NCBI RefSeq assembly: GCF_010093815.1
Contig: NW_022985568.1
Span: forward strand, 757,822-821,821
DNA: 64,000 nucleotides
Source of the DNA: Pseudovirgaria hyperparasitica
Taxonomy: Eukaryota; Ascomycota; Dothideomycetes; Acrospermales; Acrospermaceae
Direction of reading: 5' to 3'
Below the pieces are notes generated by a model. The model had not been told where the DNA came from. It made no database searches and saw only the letters and a program-made list of their open reading frames with translations. A program made the translations under genes and the position numbers. Positions 46,585-58,602 of the stretch are shown here, one piece after another; the first letter of the stretch is position 1, and the number at the start of each line of letters is the position of its first letter.

Positions 46585-46887
46585 AATAAAAAACCGGATA
46601 AGCTGTGATAAGGTATACCTTGCTACACATCACGAATACATTCAGTAAGCCGAAGTAGTTACAACCTTACGGTAGCTGTGCTGGTCAACACTGACTGCAT
46701 GACTCTTGGCTGCACAAAGCTAATTCAACCAGGATTTACCCGTCGACAGACGTCATTGTCCTCTTGGGAGCTGATACTGGCGAAGCTATGTACAACAACA
46801 ATAGTTTAAATCACACCAACTGAAGGAAGAATTTCCCAAGACTCCAGATACGCTCCATATTGGCGCCAGCATAAGGCTTAGATATTC

Positions 46888-49659
46888 TCATACATCAATA
46901 GGTATACCTTCGTATTCGCCATAGCCAAGAGCGAGGTTCATGTTTTCTGCGGCGAACTGTTAGCATAAGACACTTTAGTTGGACGTGGCAATCTTACGTA
47001 GACATTGAGTGGCTGCCCCTTTGAGCAAGTTGTCAATCGTCGCATTGACGACCACTCTTTTGCCGCTGCTATGAACAGCAAATCCACCAATTTCGACACC
47101 GTGCTTTCCAGCAATGTTCTTGACGACCGGAGATTCGCCGATAACCTTGATCAACCGCTCTCCAGCAAACCTGTCTTGGTACAACTGGCGGATATCACGA
47201 GACTTCATTTCTTGTTTTAATGGAATATTGATAGTATGATGGATACCCTGAAACCATACTGCTACATGGGGAATGAAGGCAACTGAACGGCCGAGTTGGA
47301 TCGAGATCTCCTTCTCATGGATATGATCAGTCAGACTATAAGGAATGAGGTTGTTAGTTAAGTTCTCTACGTCGTTCTTGGGACTTGGCTTGGTGCCGGC
47401 ACCGGAATAGCCAGAGACACCAAAAACAGTGGCCTCGCCGCCAATGAAGTCTAGTAGTGGCGCAATACCCAGCTGTGCAGCGGTGGCGTAGCATCCTGGG
47501 TTAGAAATCCGAGTTGCTTCGGAAATCTTGCGACGGTCAACAAGTTCTGGTAAACCGTACGTCCAAGAGGGGTCGAAACGATAGTCGGCGCTCAAATCAA
47601 CAATGAGTGTTTCGGAACCAGCAGTCTCATTTATAGCATCGACGAACGGCTTGCAGACACCATTGGGCAAAGCCATGACCCAGCAATCTATTTCCTTGTT
47701 TTCTGCCATCTTGCGTACGTCGTCCGGTGAAAGATTTTCGTACGTAATGTCGCGTTTAGTGTATCCAGTAAGCCTTTTACCAGCCAACTCCCGGGATGAC
47801 ACATGACGGAGGTCCATATTGGGATGCGAGTTGAGCATATCAATGAGTGCTTGCCCAGTATATCCTCGAGCTCCAATCAGAGCGACTTTGGAAGGCCAGT
47901 CCTTACTCTTGAACTTTTTGCCAAAAGGGGGATTTGGGTTTGTTGTAGTAGAGTTGTTACGCACTTGCGTTGCCAGCATGTGTTGCCCAAAAGCTGTACA
48001 CCGCCTTGTTGGGTTCAGGGTGAACCTTGTGCTGGACGAGAATTGGCGGATTTGTTGCGTACTCCCCCCTGCACGAAGACTGGCAGCGTAGTCAGCGGCT
48101 CGGTGAAGCTGAGATTCTAGGTTGACATCTCCGAACATACGACGGCCATGTTGGGAGAACTCTTGCATCAATGCTACAGCTTCATTTGGGTCGTTCGGTC
48201 CCCAAAAGCACAAAAGCTCACCGGTGTGTCTAAAGGTACCGTCCGCCTTGTCGGCGAACCAGCCGAGATTTTCGTCATGCTCATCAACAGTCCACACCAG
48301 TTTTGGGTATTCAGTGCGTAGGTTCGAGAAGACGTTGTCTGAGATGTTTGCTAGCCACGCAGACTTTGTGACAGTAAATGTAGATAAATGAGCCATTGAC
48401 GTATTGTCTGTGGGCGGGAAGACGATCGCGAGAGCCTCCATTCTGTCGTCAAAGAAAGCTTTGAATGGACGAGTCTTGAGGCTCTCGACATAACGGTCAA
48501 CAACTGCTTCAGCATCCAGACCCTCTCTGTCTCGGAGCAGAGCAGTCTTTAATGTCTTGATATCATTGAAATCCTCGAAAGAAGTCGCGGTCGACAGCTT
48601 GTTCCCCTTACGAATTAGGGTTCCGGCACCAGTATGTGTGAAAAGCTCCCGTTCAAGATAGGATGGATGGATGATTGCGACACTCGAAGTCTTCGGCAGG
48701 TCGTCAAGTAACTGCTTCATCTCCTTAATTTTTAGCCGTGTGCCATGTCTAACCCACGGCTGGGTCATTAGACCCTCGTATTCTTCGTCAAGATTGATCG
48801 CCGAGATAAGCTTCCCAGTGTTGCCGTCGAACAGACCTCCTTTTTCCGAGAGATATACAATCTTCAGAGGCTCGAGAGCTCTCGCTAGCTCTCCAGCCAC
48901 GACATCTGCATTGACATTGAGTATCTGGCCCTCGTGAGTTTCAGCCATTGACATCAGGATAGGTAGCTCTCTTGAAGCGATGGCGGCCTCAATTGGTCGG
49001 GTATCCACGCTGCTCACTTTACCGACGTATTGCCATTTCTCCTTATCCAGATAGTCCGCGTATAGACAGCCTGACGTGATCGGGCGTGCAAGCACACCAT
49101 ACTCCTGACGAAGTCTAAGAACCAAGTCCATATTGGCTTCAAGAAATAGTTTCCTTGCAATCCCAAGCGTTTTGGGGTCGGTAACACGGATTCCCTCTTC
49201 AAACTGAGGCTCAACACCAGCATCCTGGAGTATCTTGTTCAATTGGGGCCCTCCGCCATGTACAACTATAGGGTATAGTCCCATGACATAAAGACTTCTC
49301 AGCGCGCTGCATAGAACATCGACATGATCTGTGAGAATAGCACCTCCCACTTTGATCACAGCGAACTGTTGCGAGGATACAGATCTGAACTGCGACAAGT
49401 ATTGTTCAATCTCTCTCTTCGAACTAACACTCTCGAGGATGTTTAGGATGGCTAGGCGAGCTGAAGTTTGCCCGAGATCGGCATTCTGCTTAATTGAGGA
49501 GCTGAGAAATCGCTTCTGGACGATCTGGTGTTGCGGTAGCGAGATAGCCGTCGAGCTTTTGACGGTTGTGTATTCAGCTCGTGGGAGGGATTGGGCAGTA
49601 GCTCTGAACGCATTGCGAGCTGCCGCTGGGACAGTCTTGGACCGGAGAGTGGACAGCAT
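46888..49659 (-). CDS. ARG5,6: ARG5,6: acetylglutamate kinase / N-acetyl-gamma-glutamyl-phosphate reductase precursor
   Basis: Exons 49659-46998 and 46946-46888 are joined by a 51-nt intron, giving 906 residues. Reading through the intron would replace the conserved C-terminus; splicing restores NMNLALGYGEYEGIPIDV. The N-terminus is a mitochondrial presequence (MLSTLRSKTVPAAARNAFRA). The kinase domain spans about 95-365 with VIKVGGAI (101-108) and VHGGGPQLN (133-141). A DUF619/NAT-like domain follows at about 380-520. The reductase begins near 590 (KVALIGARGYTGQ) with its catalytic cysteine at 723 (SNPGCYATA). Fungal precursors are cleaved in the mitochondrial matrix into the two enzymes, which do steps 2 and 3 of arginine synthesis; the RS-rich stretch near 535-580 is the likely junction. 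Arginine feedback acts on the kinase. Confidence 0.96.
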
Positions 49660-50853
49660 TGTAACGAGACTCTAAGTTGTCAATTGCAAGTTGAAGTTGA
49701 CCCTGAGGAGCTGCATACCAGTATTTGGCTCAGAGTGCTTGGAACAACCAAATACGCCAATGTACAGACGGACTCACAGATATTATCTGATGATTGTACG
49801 CAGAAGCTCTCCTGACCTCCACCTCAAAGCAAAGACTTTGGGTGACGGGTGAGCGGAGAGTGCGCGTTGAGACTCGAGATTTGAATCAATAAGCTACAAA
49901 GATGGGCCCCGGTGGTGAGATATAAGTGCTGTGACTGGTATACCTGGCGTGAGAGCAATGGCTGTGTAGGTTTTTTTCTCGGTCGTCGGCAGGCCCACGG
50001 CCCGCCGTTATCGCAACTTCCTGGCGCCTCTCCACAAAGTCTTACCACCCCGCCGCTTGCTCTGATTGGGAAACACGCGGCATTATTTGCTTGCCCAAAT
50101 CGTGAGCTCATAGCGCGTTTACTGCGAGAGATATCCTGTATATAGCGATAGCAGTTTTGATATTTTCGCATAACGCTCATCAGTCGTAGAGCTTAAGCAT
50201 AGGCTTGTACACTTAGCCCTGCACATATTGGGGTGCATGCGTCACGCAAACCATCAACACTGACCGAGCCTTATTAGCGGCGATTGAAAGGCGCAATGGA
50301 ACGTAACAATCTCTGTCTGACGATGATCGCATAGCACTGCTTCAGGAACGTTGTCGCGGTGGTCCCATCAGTTGAACGCTTCAGATCAAAATGGCGTGTA
50401 CTGTATCTCATTCTTCCTGTCAGCCACAATTATCTGCCATGTATATAATTTCGACATCTTCTGCAATATCACAATGGACACTATGATACAATCATATGTG
50501 TAAGTGTCTGAGGAAGGGGTTGGGGGTGTGGATACGGGTCCCTATTAGTGTTGCTATTGGCACATGTCATAGAATTGATTGCATTCCCATTAAAATCATG
50601 AAATGGATACCGAGGATTGGGTACACATATTTTGGCTCGTAGTTTTACCACTACTACGGTCCCAGTCGAATGTGTGTGGCTGATAGAGAAACCCCCATAT
50701 GCTCCTTTCGCCTAGGCCATAACGAGATATCCAAAGACCCCTTGGTGTGAGCTCTCGGGGTCTTTCAGGTCGTTGCCCTTCGCAAGCCGGTGAATAGGGG
50801 TAGGTAAGATACAGGTAGAGTACGACAACGATGAAAGTGACAGATAAGCCTCA
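49660..50853. other. Intergenic, ARG5,6 promoter side
   Basis: This 1.2-kb spacer lies between ARG5,6 (start at 49659) and the 3' end of SNC1. TGACTC/TGAGTCA-like Gcn4/CPC1 sites were looked for by eye, but none can be placed convincingly apart from partial matches. No supported gene. Confidence 0.4.
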
Positions 50854-51568
50854 TTAATTCTTGCGAGTAGCCACAACTGAGGTGCGTTAGAATGTGAGTC
50901 ACGCTCTGCAGTGAATGGCAATGCTTACCGGATGGAACGATGATGATGACAAGGAGAATGATGATACCGGCAATCAAGCACATTCTCATTTTCATGTCCT
51001 TCCACCACATCTGCTTTCGCACTCTGTTCGCGCCTCGGCGGAACCCTTGAGCTGAAACAGCGAGGTTGTCTGTCTTGTCTTGAAGGGTATCGAGGCGTGC
51101 CCCACGCTCTGAAACCTTGTTTATGTTATCGCGCATAATACCAACGGTGCTGTCGATTTCCTGGTGCAAAATTAGCTATTGCTCCTCGTATCATTCATTC
51201 ATGGCATGGCTGCAAGGCGATCCCAGTCCAATATTGCTGATACATCTTGAGCGGGGTATATGTAAACAGAAACAAGATATAGTATGGTACAGTCCGTATG
51301 AATAGAGCTACAGCCCTTGGTTGATGTTGTACGCTGTTCAGATTGTGTTGTAACGTAAGATTGTCGAAAGGTATGTAGCACGCTTGATCCATCAAGGTGA
51401 GATGGTCCAAATGATACACCATATGTGAAGGAAGGTATTGAATCATCTAGAGATACTTACGGCCTGGAGCGCTGCAGTACGAGTGTTGCCGCCCTGCTGG
51501 CTTGCGCCGGTATTGTTGTTGCCTCCCGACGGGATGTAGGGGTCGTAAGGTTGCTCGCGGTCGGACAT
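50854..51568 (-). CDS. SNC1: Synaptobrevin/VAMP-family v-SNARE
   Basis: There are three exons: 51568-51461, 51160-50929 and 50876-50854 (23 nt), giving 120 residues. The first intron is 300 nt, far longer than others here; the second is 52 nt. A hydrophilic N-terminus of about 30 residues precedes the R-SNARE motif (about 32-92: [20 protein letters not shown], then [19 protein letters not shown]), with the zero-layer arginine in [17 protein letters not shown]-terminal membrane anchor follows ([18 protein letters not shown]), with the short lumenal end VVATRKN from the last exon. Snc1 sits on secretory and endocytic vesicles and pairs with Sso/Sec9 for fusion with the plasma membrane, important at hyphal tips. 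Confidence 0.95.
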
Positions 51569-52795
51569 CGTGCTGGGATTATGTATTTCTGTAAAGTTTT
51601 TCGGGTTCGTGTACTATTCAGAGTGACTAGATATGATGCGCGGTGGAGTTGTTGCGGTTGTGATGATGGGATATGAAAGAAAGGCGCTGACGTTGGAGGT
51701 TGGGAAGATGTCGCTGTGCCTTGAATGGGTCTTGGTCTTATTTTAGGGTTGCTGCGACGCCTGCGCCCGGGCACGGTCATTACACAAGCTAGTCGAGACA
51801 GGTACCTTTCCATGTAAATTACTCACAACCAGTGCTGCTGAAATTTGGCCCTCCAACTGTACTCGTTGAACAGGGGCACTATCGTGAAAAGTAGTACTTG
51901 CAGAAACGTAGAATGTTACTGTCAGCTCCTGCTTGGTCAAGCATACTGACACAGACATCACGTGTATGTGGTAGCATTAGCTGCGCGAGCACTCCAATTT
52001 ATGACAAAGCAACCTAGGCTCAGGGCCTCAGGCACAACAGCCTTTCTAAGCCAGGCTGGAGAGGTCGTCACTGTCTTCCGGCGTTGCTGAAGTGGCAAGG
52101 ATATTAACACAGCCACAATGAATGCAGCAGTTCAGTGTTCCGCCCAGGACAGATAATTAATTAGCTTGGCCGCAGGTGTAAAGGAAGTACAGTAGAGTGA
52201 ATTGCTTGCCTTAGTCCAGCAAGTCGTAGTAGTATTTGATTAATTACCTTTGGTATTATATTCTCTTTTAGGCTTACTAGCCCTCTATATTGGGTGGCGC
52301 TGCTTTGATCAGCTGCCAGATTAGGCGGGAACTGGAGAAAGGAGAACCTCCAGATTCCCATCTAAGCAAGATCCATCCCTCTACCTCTGTTCTCTTCTTT
52401 ACAGATCCAACGACAAATCACGCTCCTTTATTACAACTACAACCAGCACATATCGCGAAATCTATACGGTCCTTGCTTAGGCTTGGCCGACTCACCCACT
52501 CTTCGGCCAACTTTCGTTCACCGGCCAACGACCGCGCGTCACCACCCACTTTGCCTTTGCGAACTCTTCACGGCTTCCATTCCTTACGCCAAGAAACAAA
52601 CACTACGTCGACGCAAAATAGTTTCGCGTCTCGACGGACATCTTTCTGACGAATCATCGCGTTTGCGGGCGTGTGTTAGAGATATTCCCGAGTCGGCTGG
52701 TCCGCAGCGTTTCGACGAGACACCATACTGCGCATCTCGTTTCGCAACATAAGAAAGGCGAATTTTCACAACAATAATTGAACCCAGCTGGTAAC
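51569..52795. other. Divergent intergenic region, SNC1 / mannanase
   Basis: 1.2 kb between the minus-strand SNC1 start and the plus-strand mannanase start. From about 52,370 to 52,790 it is C/T-rich like a long leader; frames there are low-information. No supported gene. Confidence 0.45.
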
Positions 52796-54251
52796 ATGAA
52801 GCTCTTCAGTCCAGAAGTGCTCGGTGCGGTTCTGTTTATTGCATCAACTGCCGACGCCATTTCGTTGACGATTGACAGCGCTGGTAAGAACCCCAGGATG
52901 CAGTGCTCTAGCAAAGATTCTTAAATTGATATGCTCGATACGCAGATTCGGTCAAGAGCGCCGCAGGCGCTGTCGCCAAGGGCCTTACCAGCTACTACAC
53001 CGGATACCGACCTGGCGATGTACCCGGCAATCTCCCAGATCCCTATTACTGGTGGGAGGCTGGCGCCATGTTCAACGCCCTGATCGATTACTGGCATTAC
53101 ACCGGAGACGATCAATACAACGAAATCATATTTCAGGCTCTGTTGCATCAAACGGGAGAAGATGACGACTACATGCCTGTAAATCAAAGCCAGTCACTTG
53201 GTAATGATGATCAAGGGTTTTGGGGTATGGCTGCTATGAGTGCAGCCGAGCGTGGATTCAAAGACCCTCCAGCGGACCAGCCCCAATGGCTCGCCCTAGC
53301 TCAGGCCGTCTTCAACACTCAAGCGTCGCGTTGGGACACAACCACATGCGGTGGTGGTCTGAGGTGGCAAATTTTCACCTTCAACAACGGATACAACTAT
53401 AAGAACACAATCTCGAATGGGTGCTTTTTCAACGTTGCTGCCCGTCTCGCCAGGTACACCGGTAACAACACGTATTCAGACTGGGCCGAGAAAACATGGG
53501 ACTGGGTTCGTAGTATCAGCCTCTCTGACGACACTGTTCATTTCTTCGACGGGTCCGACGATTTGAAGAATTGTTCGGAAGTCAATCACATTCAGTGGAC
53601 ATACAACGCCGGGATCTTCATGCTTGGAGCTGCACACATGTACAATTACGTAAGTCGTTGATATACTGTGTACAAGCGCTGCACTAACTTCAGTAGACGG
53701 AGTCTGAAACGTGGAAGAGCCGTCTGGACGGAATTATCAAGGGTGTTAGCGTATTCCTTTCGCCAGACGCCAACAACGTCATTTATGAAGTTGCTTGTGA
53801 ACCCCACAATACCTGCGACGAAGACCAGCGTTCTTTTAAAGCGTACCTCGCCCGCTGGATTGGGTCTACCATGCAAGTAGCTCCCTATACCCAGGAAACA
53901 CTTATGCCCATCCTGCAGGCTTCAGCTGCGGCTGCCGCTAAAGTTTGTGCTGATGATGGAACATGTGGCCAGGTGTGGTACACAGGTACTGACGATGGAC
54001 TCCGCGGAGTTGGTGAGCAGATGTCTGCACTGGAGGTGATGCAGAATTTGTTAGCACCAAGCTCTAGTCCACCTTTGACCAATACGACCGGTGGTACCAG
54101 TATCGGCAACCCTAATGCTGGCGCTGACAGCAAAGACTCGCCTATTGTATTCTCGCAGGTCACGGCTGGTGATAAGGCTGGTGCTGGATTCTTAACAACG
54201 CTCGTTCTCGTCGGAATACTTGCCGGGGCCTACTGGATGATCGCGTACTAA
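52796..54251 (+). CDS. GPI-anchored GH76 alpha-1,6-mannanase, Dfg5/Dcw1 type
   Basis: There are three exons: 52796-52883, 52946-53649 and 53697-54251, with introns of 62 and 47 nt, giving 448 residues. A signal peptide (about 1-21) precedes the GH76 (alpha/alpha)6 domain: [20 protein letters not shown] (50-69), the catalytic Asp pair in [10 protein letters not shown] (Asp117-Asp118), [41 protein letters not shown] Ser/Thr-rich linker and a hydrophobic C-terminus ([20 protein letters not shown]) indicate a GPI anchor. Dfg5/Dcw1 enzymes are thought to move GPI proteins from the membrane to wall glucan by acting on the GPI mannan core, and are needed for wall integrity and hyphal growth. Which of the two paralogues this is cannot be decided. 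Confidence 0.92.
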
Positions 54252-54954
54252 AACTGCGCTGGCGCGAATCTCTTTCTTTTATGCCATGAATCGGAACGAA
54301 GTTATCTTCTTGTCGCCGATAGTCAGTGGCGTCATGTTAATGCACCTATTTAGGGGCTTGCCAAACTTCAGTAGGGAACACAGGTATGGGCTGATCAGGC
54401 GAACCGGTTTGTATGTATGGCTTTGGATTACAATGACACGTGTACATGCTTGACAATCGTGAACTATGTGCAAACGGAACATATTTTGTCACGCTTGATC
54501 GAAGCTTTCCTACTACGATTCAAGCCCTTGAACGTTCCAAGAAGAACAGGTGCTCTGAATTGACTTAGCACGCTTCTTCGCTACGGCTGGCAAAGTCTCA
54601 TGCAGTACTGACACACCGAATTGGATACGAAACCTTGATCAGCACATTCAAGGGCTTCCTGGTTCCAACTGAGCTAGCATCAGTGCCATCATGTACCTAT
54701 TCAGTTCGAGACGCAACAGTTCGAAACGCAAGGTCTTCCAATATAGGGGGATTGGGCAGTCGTGCTTAGTCCTTACGTGGATCGTCGCTGCCTTTTCGAT
54801 GGCCCACTGTACGTGGTCGGTTCAATCTCCTCTTTCACCTTCACACTCTATCAATATCCTTGTGTCGATTCTAGCTTTACCAGACGTTTCCAGTTACCTC
54901 TAGCTACACTCAGGTGGAAGCTACACTCAGGTGGAAATATGATCCATATTATTA
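54252..54954. other. Intergenic
   Basis: A 700-bp spacer with no supported gene. It ends with a perfect 17-bp tandem duplication just upstream of the next ATG. Confidence 0.5.
54903..54936. repeat. 17-bp perfect tandem duplication
   Basis: The unit GCTACACTCAGGTGGAA occurs twice head to tail, 54903-54919 and 54920-54936, 18 bp before the ATG at 54955. It looks recent because the copies are identical. It would lie in the leader or core promoter of the hypothetical gene. Confidence 0.9.
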
Positions 54955-55985
54955 ATGGATTCCTCTCCTACATATTCAATTCCGTTAAAAACCTATCCAT
55001 CACAGTACTTTACAACCCTAGGACTCGAACGTAATGTCGAACGGCAGCAACGTGATCTCGGCAGAACGCTTCGACGTATACATACCATTGATTCAAGTCT
55101 TGCTCAAGAGTATCAAAACCACGTCTCCCCGGATCAGCCCGAGATATCTCTCGCATCGTACAATGGTGTCGATGACCTCAAGACGTTGATGGAGCAAGTA
55201 AACTGTCTAGCTGAGCAAATGCCGCCTCGTATAGGCATTGGGAAGAATATTAAACTAAATTGGAAACGCCTTAAACACTGGAGGCTAGCTCGACATGCTA
55301 AGAAACAAGATGAGACGCTCAGGGTGATGAGGGCGAAGCTATGTAGGCTGAAGGCTAACGACGAGTCACTTTCAGGTAGCATCTCGCTTTTGAACGTCGC
55401 CTGCTAATGGCTGGTCCCTCTCACAAACACGCTAACGTCATCACAGACCCTCATGTCGACGGTATGGATGAACAAGAGCTGGTTCGCCTGATCAGAGACA
55501 TCAGATCCCGAGCGGAGCAACCCATTGCACCAGTGGAAGCTAATAATGGCGTTAAATTTGATGCCCTGTTGGCTGCACAGCGTGCAGTATATAGACACCG
55601 AACACCGAACCATGCACGCCCACCAGAGTCTCATACGAACGCTGTAGCCCCTGCCACCCCGCGACGTACACAAGCCGTGGTTCACGCACCTCCATCGCAC
55701 GCTCGGATAGCTGTGTTACACGCTCATCAAAACCATGCCGAGTTGCCAACCGATGCGCGGCCTGTTGTGGTCGATTTCAAGGCCGATTCCCAGACTGTGG
55801 CTCTCCTCTTTGCTACCATGCGGCTAGCAACGTTCCTGCTGTTGAGACTTCTGATGTGGTTCTGTGGAGGAGTTAGAGGAGCTGCAGAATGGTGTGAAAT
55901 CAGTCTTACACCGCCAGTTCAGCAAGCAGGCTGTCCGCTGTTGCAGAAAAACCAAGATAGTAGTCTACATAATATAAGCTCATAG
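54955..55985 (+). CDS. Hypothetical protein, two-exon model, uncertain 3' end
   Basis: Two consecutive frames overlap as TAATG at 55405-55409. They are better explained as exons 54955-55375 and 55447-55985 around a 71-nt intron (GTAGCA donor, GCTAAC branch-like site, ACAG acceptor), giving 319 residues; the phase closes exactly (Ser-Asp at the join). The first part is charged and helical (LGLERNVERQQRDLGRTLRR, HWRLARHAKKQDETLRVMRA), consistent with a coiled coil; fungal 'N-terminal' domains next to NLR or ankyrin proteins look similar, but I cannot assign one. After about 55,790 the called frame becomes hydrophobic and unlike the rest, while another frame from about 55,868 reads EELEELQNGVKSVLHRQFSK, so the 3' end may be misread or broken. 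It lies near the AT-rich block. Confidence 0.4.
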
Positions 55986-56349
55986 AGATTATATATTCAA
56001 TGCGGTAGTATACTATTAAAATACTATTGGGTAAGATGCCTTGGGGTCTTACATTACTATAGGTCATGTGGGTATAAATATCAACTAGCAACAGGTACGC
56101 TTGAATTTTAAGAAGCGATACGAGTAAACTAAAAACTCTTAGGTGGCACGTTAGTCGGAGAAACCCTTTTGGAACAACAGCTGAGTCCATCGGCTATGGA
56201 TATGGCATATTCGAGTTCACTGCTGACATTAATCGAGGCTGCCATGTCCCCAAAGATAGTCCCCTGCTTGTAAAGTCCGATGACTGGGATGTTGACGCTA
56301 CTGTAATTACACGTCAAGCTATGATAGATAGAGAACAAATGGAAATGTA
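55986..56349. other. Intergenic, AT-rich
   Basis: A spacer of 364 bp between a plus-strand hypothetical gene and the minus-strand kinase remnant; composition already falls toward AT. Nothing identified. Confidence 0.45.
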
Positions 56350-57525
56350 TCATACTTCTGCCACTAGCTGTAGATACGGATGAAGCAGTGCTTCAGAGGC
56401 TGTGGGTCTTTTAATAGGATCCACAATTAGTATGAACTCAATGAAATCCAAGAGTTCCTTCAAGATCGGAGGGTCAGGAATTGACTCCAACTCTTCTCGC
56501 CAATGGCGTCTAGTGATAAGCTTCATAGTACCGTGAGGGTGGTCCATTATCGCCAATTGTTTTGCGAACTCAAACTCATCTTTGTAAGCCTGATTTTCAA
56601 TAGGTTCACCCAGAGGTCCTACGAGGCGGATGATCTTCGCAATACACCATGCTTCAGTTTCACCTTCTATTATCTTGTCACCTGCACCGAACAGGGGAAG
56701 TCCCGATAATTTAGTCGTCAGCTACTACATTAGCAACTTTTCAGATACGCAGGCACTATTGCTTACAGTAGCCCCAACTGACCAGACATCTGAAGAGTGC
56801 TGACATGGATGACCCCGCCAGATCTCCGGCGCTCGACACGGTAGACTTTGTAGACGCTGTTGTGCAACACCGGCCCTGATTGCTGTTCGCGTCAAAGCCT
56901 GATCCATGCATAGGCCATGTTCTTACCGTTTCCTAAATCTCCCAATTTAACGATCGGGTCACTGCTGTCGACGCCAGTAACATAAATGTTATTTGGATTG
57001 ACGTCTGACTGAATCAGCACAGCTTCATGGACTTAACGACATAACGACCGGCCTGTATGAACGGCATTGACCGTCTTGAAAGCCTGCAGGGCCGACAGGA
57101 CCGCCCTTGACACAAACTTTGGCAGGTTCAAATTGCTTCTAAGCGTAGGCGCAGGTATAGATCGTAAGTCTTGGTCCGTCCATTCAAATACTAAGCATGG
57201 TGGGTCCTCTCCGTGCTCATTCAATTGTATAGTGTCATACATCGCTCGAATATATGGACTGCTCGCAATTTCGGAAACCGTATAGTTACGGTGCTCTCGT
57301 CTTAGACACATTTTCTCCACGGCAGTGTTTGCGGTCTTAACGATAGCCCTTCAATGATAGTGAGCATGAACTTGGTAATCGTGAAGTTCTATAGTCTTAC
57401 CATTGTGCTTGTGTCGAAGGGCTAGATAATATCCTAGCCTTGAAGACAGTGGAGCCTTTCAGTGGATGTAATAGTTTATACACTCCTTTCGCCCCTTGGA
57501 GGGTTTGCCCTGTCCGCAGCGTCAT
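56350..57525 (-). pseudogene. Decaying protein-kinase gene
   Basis: Reading the minus strand from ATG 57525 gives MTLRTGQTLQGAKGVYKLLH, a 50-nt intron, then a good kinase N-lobe (QWAIVKTANTAVEKMCLRRE, CLVFEWTDQDLRSIP). The later pieces are all recognisable: DVNPNNIYV (catalytic loop; HRD Asp retained as D in xDVNPNN), GDLGN (DFG equivalent), QSLPCRAPEIW (APE), SSDVWSVGAT, GAGDKIIEGETEAW and WREELESIPDPP ... VDPIKRPTASEALLHPYLQL. Two faults prevent one product. The donor after VHT reads GC instead of GT (57051-57052). The 51-nt intron near 56,877-56,927 leaves the frame one base short. A 45-nt intron at about 56720-56764 is normal. The family is a lineage-expanded ascomycete kinase group. It sits at the edge of the RIP block. 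Confidence 0.7.
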
Positions 57526-58193
57526 GACTTAAGGAGTGATGGAGGAAGAATAGAACCAGGTCTTGAACTAGAGCGACTGAATCCCTGCATTTATACACTG
57601 GGTCATCTATATTCCGTGATATATCTATACTACTACTAACAGACCCACTTACTATACTATTAAAGTACTTTATTAGAAAGGGTACTATAATAGACCTAGA
57701 TAGATTATTCTAGTCTACTTAAGTCTTAAGTAGATTAGATTAGCTAGGTTAAGTAGAGTTACTATATAAGTATAATATAAGGTTTTAAAAGGTATATATA
57801 ATAATAATATTCTTAGAAGGTAGTTATTAGAATAGATACTAGAATAGACTTAACTAGACTACTATAGTCTAGTATAGTCTTATAATAGATAGACCTAGAT
57901 TAAGTTAGCTAGACTAAGTAAGACTACTATATAAGTAGACTATATAAATCTAATTTCTACTTCTTAGAAATTAATCTTATTATAAGAGTAGACTACCCTT
58001 CTAAATATATTCTTATATTCTTCTATAACTTATTAGACTACTATTCTATATCTATAATTCTTATATTTTAATTTCTCTTTATAATAGTAGCTTATAGAAA
58101 TAGCTTTAACTTTAACTATAATATATATAAGAAGAAGACTCTTACTTCTTTATACTCTAAGAGACTAAAACTAGTTAATTTAGAGTAATATAG

Positions 58194-58561
58194 TAATCTA
58201 TATATATTAATTAATAGAGTATACTAAGTATAATAACCTCTAATATATATATATATATATATAGTATACTAAATATAATAATACTAATATATAGAGATAT
58301 TATATATATATACTTAAAAACTCTTTAGAGATATAAGTATAGACTACTACTAGTAAATACTAATATACTAACTCTCTTTTTTATTAGTTAAGAATAGCCC
58401 TTAATTAATAACTATAGAGGTCTTAGATACTAATATACTCTAGCTTCTATTAGATATATCTCTAATACTAATATAGTAGAAATAGCTATATAGTAGAATA
58501 TTCTAGAATAATTAAATCTCTATCTTAAAGACTATAAATAATTAAAAAATATAAGAATATA
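58194..58561. repeat. Direct repeat, copy 1 (RIP-mutated)
   Basis: This aligns along its length with 58603-59112, apart from the LTR inserted in the second copy. Both copies share TAATCTATATATATTAATTA at the left and the TAGTAGAATATTCTAGAATA region at the right. Copy 1 carries more TA where copy 2 keeps C or G, so it is the more mutated one. Two adjacent direct copies 42 bp apart in front of LINE remnants could be tandem 5' UTR/promoter units of that LINE, or remains of LTRs. Confidence 0.7.
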
Positions 58562-58602
58562 GATAGTTATAAGGAGTACTAAATAGATTATAAGTCGAAT
58601 AA

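Larger units (their letters stand above)
45979..46887. other. Intergenic with an inserted dispersed repeat
   Basis: This region lies upstream of HUB1 and downstream of ARG5,6. It contains the 375-bp repeat copy at 46210-46584. The remainder shows no coding signal. Confidence 0.6.
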
